Assembly: GCA_963625535.1 (NCBI GenBank)
Contig: CAVFUK010000013.1
Span: 1-22,453 of the forward strand
Reading direction: 5' to 3'
DNA: 22,453 nt
Source: Phocaeicola_A sp963625535
GTDB lineage: Bacteria; Bacteroidota; Bacteroidia; Bacteroidales; Bacteroidaceae
In this document: in pieces, positions 21,152 through 22,453 of the stretch
Position numbering within the stretch: the first letter of the stretch is position 1
Layout of the letters: each line of letters opens with the position of its first letter
The notes under the pieces: generated by a model
The model's database searches: none
Seen by the model: only the letters and a program-made list of their open reading frames with translations
Told to the model about the DNA's origin: nothing
Position numbers and translations under genes: made by a program

Positions 21152-22453
21152 GAACTTATTTATCATATTCTGAACTTCCTCGTTCAAAATTTTAGCGAAT
21201 TCCTCAATTTTCATGCTGCCCTTGTCGCCTTCGCCCTGCTTACGCACGGAAACTTCTCCGTTTTCAGCCTCTTTCTCACCGACGATGAGCATGTAGGGAA
21301 TACGTTTCATCTCGTTGTCGCGAATCTTGCGGCCAATCTTTTCGTTGCGGTCGTCCACGATGGCGCGGAGGTCGTTCATGTCAAGATACTCACGAATCTT
21401 GTTGGCATAGTCGTTGAACTTCTCGGAGATAGGCAGGATGGCCACCTGGTCGGGAGTCAACCACAACGGGAACTTACCGCCGGTGTGCTCTATCAGCACG
21501 GCAACGAAACGTTCCATGGAACCGAACGGTGCGCGGTGAATCATCACCGGACGATGTTTCTGGTTGTCGGCACCCATGTACTCCAACTGGAAGCGCTCGG
21601 GCAGGTTGTAGTCTACTTGGATGGTTCCCAGCTGCCAACGGCGACCGATGGCGTCCTTCACCATGAAGTCGAGCTTCGGTCCGTAGAAGGCGGCTTCGCC
21701 GTACTCAACCTTGGCTTTCAAGCCCTTCTCCTCGCAAGCCTCCACGATGGCGCGCTCAGCCTTCTCCCACACCTCGTCGCTACCGACGTATTTCTCGTGG
21801 TCGTTGGGGTCGCGCAGCGAAATCTGTGCCTCGTAGTTGTCGAAATCGAGGGCCTTGAAGATAATCTGGATAATCTCCATCACCTTCAGGAACTCCTCCT
21901 TCACCTGGTCGGGACGGCAGTAGATGTGGGCATCGTCCTGCGTGAAGCTACGTACACGGGTCAGTCCGTGGAGCTCGCCGCTCTGCTCGTAACGGTAAAC
22001 GGTACCGAACTCTGCCAAGCGCAGAGGCAGGTCTTTGTACGAGCGGGGTGAGTTCTTGTAGATCATACAGTGGTGAGGGCAGTTCATCGGCTTCAGCAAG
22101 TAAACCTCGCCTTCCTCGGGTGTGGTGATAGGCTGGAAGCTGTCCTTTCCGTAGTGATCCCAGTGACCGGAGGTCACGTAGAGCTGCTTGTTACCGATGT
22201 GCGGGGTCATCACCTGCAGGTAACCGAAACGCTTCTGAATCTTCTTCAGCACGTCTTCCAGACGGAGGCGGAGGGCTGTACCTTTCGGCAACCAGATAGG
22301 CAAACCTTTGCCCACCATATCGGAGAACATGAAGAGTTCCATCTCCTTACCGATTTTGCGGTGGTCGCGCTTCTTGGCCTCCTCCAACAGCACGAGATAC
22401 TCGTCGAGCATCTTCTTCTTGGGGAAGGTGATGCCATAGATACGTGTCAGCTG
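21149..22453 (-). CDS. thrS: Threonyl-tRNA synthetase, C-terminal two thirds (5' part beyond window)
   Basis: ThrS charges tRNA-Thr. The 434 residues visible begin QLTRIYGITFPKKKMLDEYL and cover the class II catalytic core and anticodon-binding domain. The zinc ligands that select threonine appear in MNCPHHC, QDDAHIYC and MIHRAPFGSMERF. Motif 2 is RVRSFTQDD, and motif 3 lies in the MERF block. The anticodon-binding domain opens with FPLWLTPDQVAILPISEKF. The N-terminal TGS and editing domains are outside the window. The stop at 21149 overlaps a possible infC promoter. The thrS-infC-rpmI-rplT order is widely conserved. Confidence 0.98.
   Translation of the reverse strand, partial: QLTRIYGITFPKKKMLDEYLVLLEEAKKRDHRKIGKEMELFMFSDMVGKGLPIWLPKGTALRLRLEDVLKKIQKRFGYLQVMTPHIGNKQLYVTSGHWDHYGKDSFQPITTPEEGEVYLLKPMNCPHHCMIYKNSPRSYKDLPLRLAEFGTVYRYEQSGELHGLTRVRSFTQDDAHIYCRPDQVKEEFLKVMEIIQIIFKALDFDNYEAQISLRDPNDHEKYVGSDEVWEKAERAIVEACEEKGLKAKVEYGEAAFYGPKLDFMVKDAIGRRWQLGTIQVDYNLPERFQLEYMGADNQKHRPVMIHRAPFGSMERFVAVLIEHTGGKFPLWLTPDQVAILPISEKFNDYANKIREYLDMNDLRAIVDDRNEKIGRKIRDNEMKRIPYMLIVGEKEAENGEVSVRKQGEGDKGSMKIEEFAKILNEEVQNMINKF

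Overview
The window looks like chromosomal DNA from the order Bacteroidales (Bacteroides/Prevotella-like). The reasons are Bacteroidetes-type -7 promoter boxes (TAnnTTTG) upstream of many genes, the fused NfnA-NfnB flavoprotein, the pyrB-pyrI pair, the form of UxaC, and an IF3 with a Lys/Ala/acidic C-terminal tail. Base composition and codon use are even and fairly GC-rich, except at about 8.3-10.85 kb, which is visibly AT-richer.

Layout, left to right. (1) 1-124: the 3' end of a serpin gene. (2) 229-3051: a doubtful small reverse-strand ORF, a 22-bp tandem repeat array (563-672), and a class A penicillin-binding protein with its own promoter. (3) 3191-6535: pyrB, pyrI, a flavin reductase and glyA, closed by a strong terminator. 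(4) 6570-8271: a corrinoid-type methyltransferase (URO-D/MtaA family) overlapping a MetH-activation-domain protein that has a C-terminal cysteine cluster. (5) 8333-10796: an AT-rich cassette. It has a perfect 19-bp inverted repeat around a promoter, an OLD/RecF-like ATPase, a small TOPRIM-like protein and a 5'-broken Mrr-type nuclease gene. This looks like a defence island insertion. (6) 10884-13175: fused NfnAB. (7) 13439-17732: a galacturonate module, with a lacI-type regulator plus uxaB on the reverse strand and uxaC divergent, with an operator-like inverted repeat over the lacI promoter. (8) 17772-19118: mltG followed by a 12-unit 22-bp array. (9) 19119-19656: a non-coding spacer with a long imperfect inverted repeat and the rplT terminator. 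(10) 19686-22453: thrS (5' part outside the window), infC, rpmI and rplT on the reverse strand.

Functional links: PyrB/PyrI form a zinc-bound aspartate transcarbamoylase. GlyA feeds one-carbon units, and the methyltransferase pair probably uses or repairs a corrinoid protein encoded elsewhere. UxaC and UxaB perform the first two steps of galacturonate breakdown under the LacI-type repressor. PBP1A and MltG both act on peptidoglycan.

The least ordinary signals are three non-coding arrays that share an exact or near-exact 22-bp period but differ in unit sequence, all lying at the 3' ends of genes; the ATPase/TOPRIM/Mrr cassette with its symmetrical promoter; and the MtaA-like/activation-domain pair without a local corrinoid protein.
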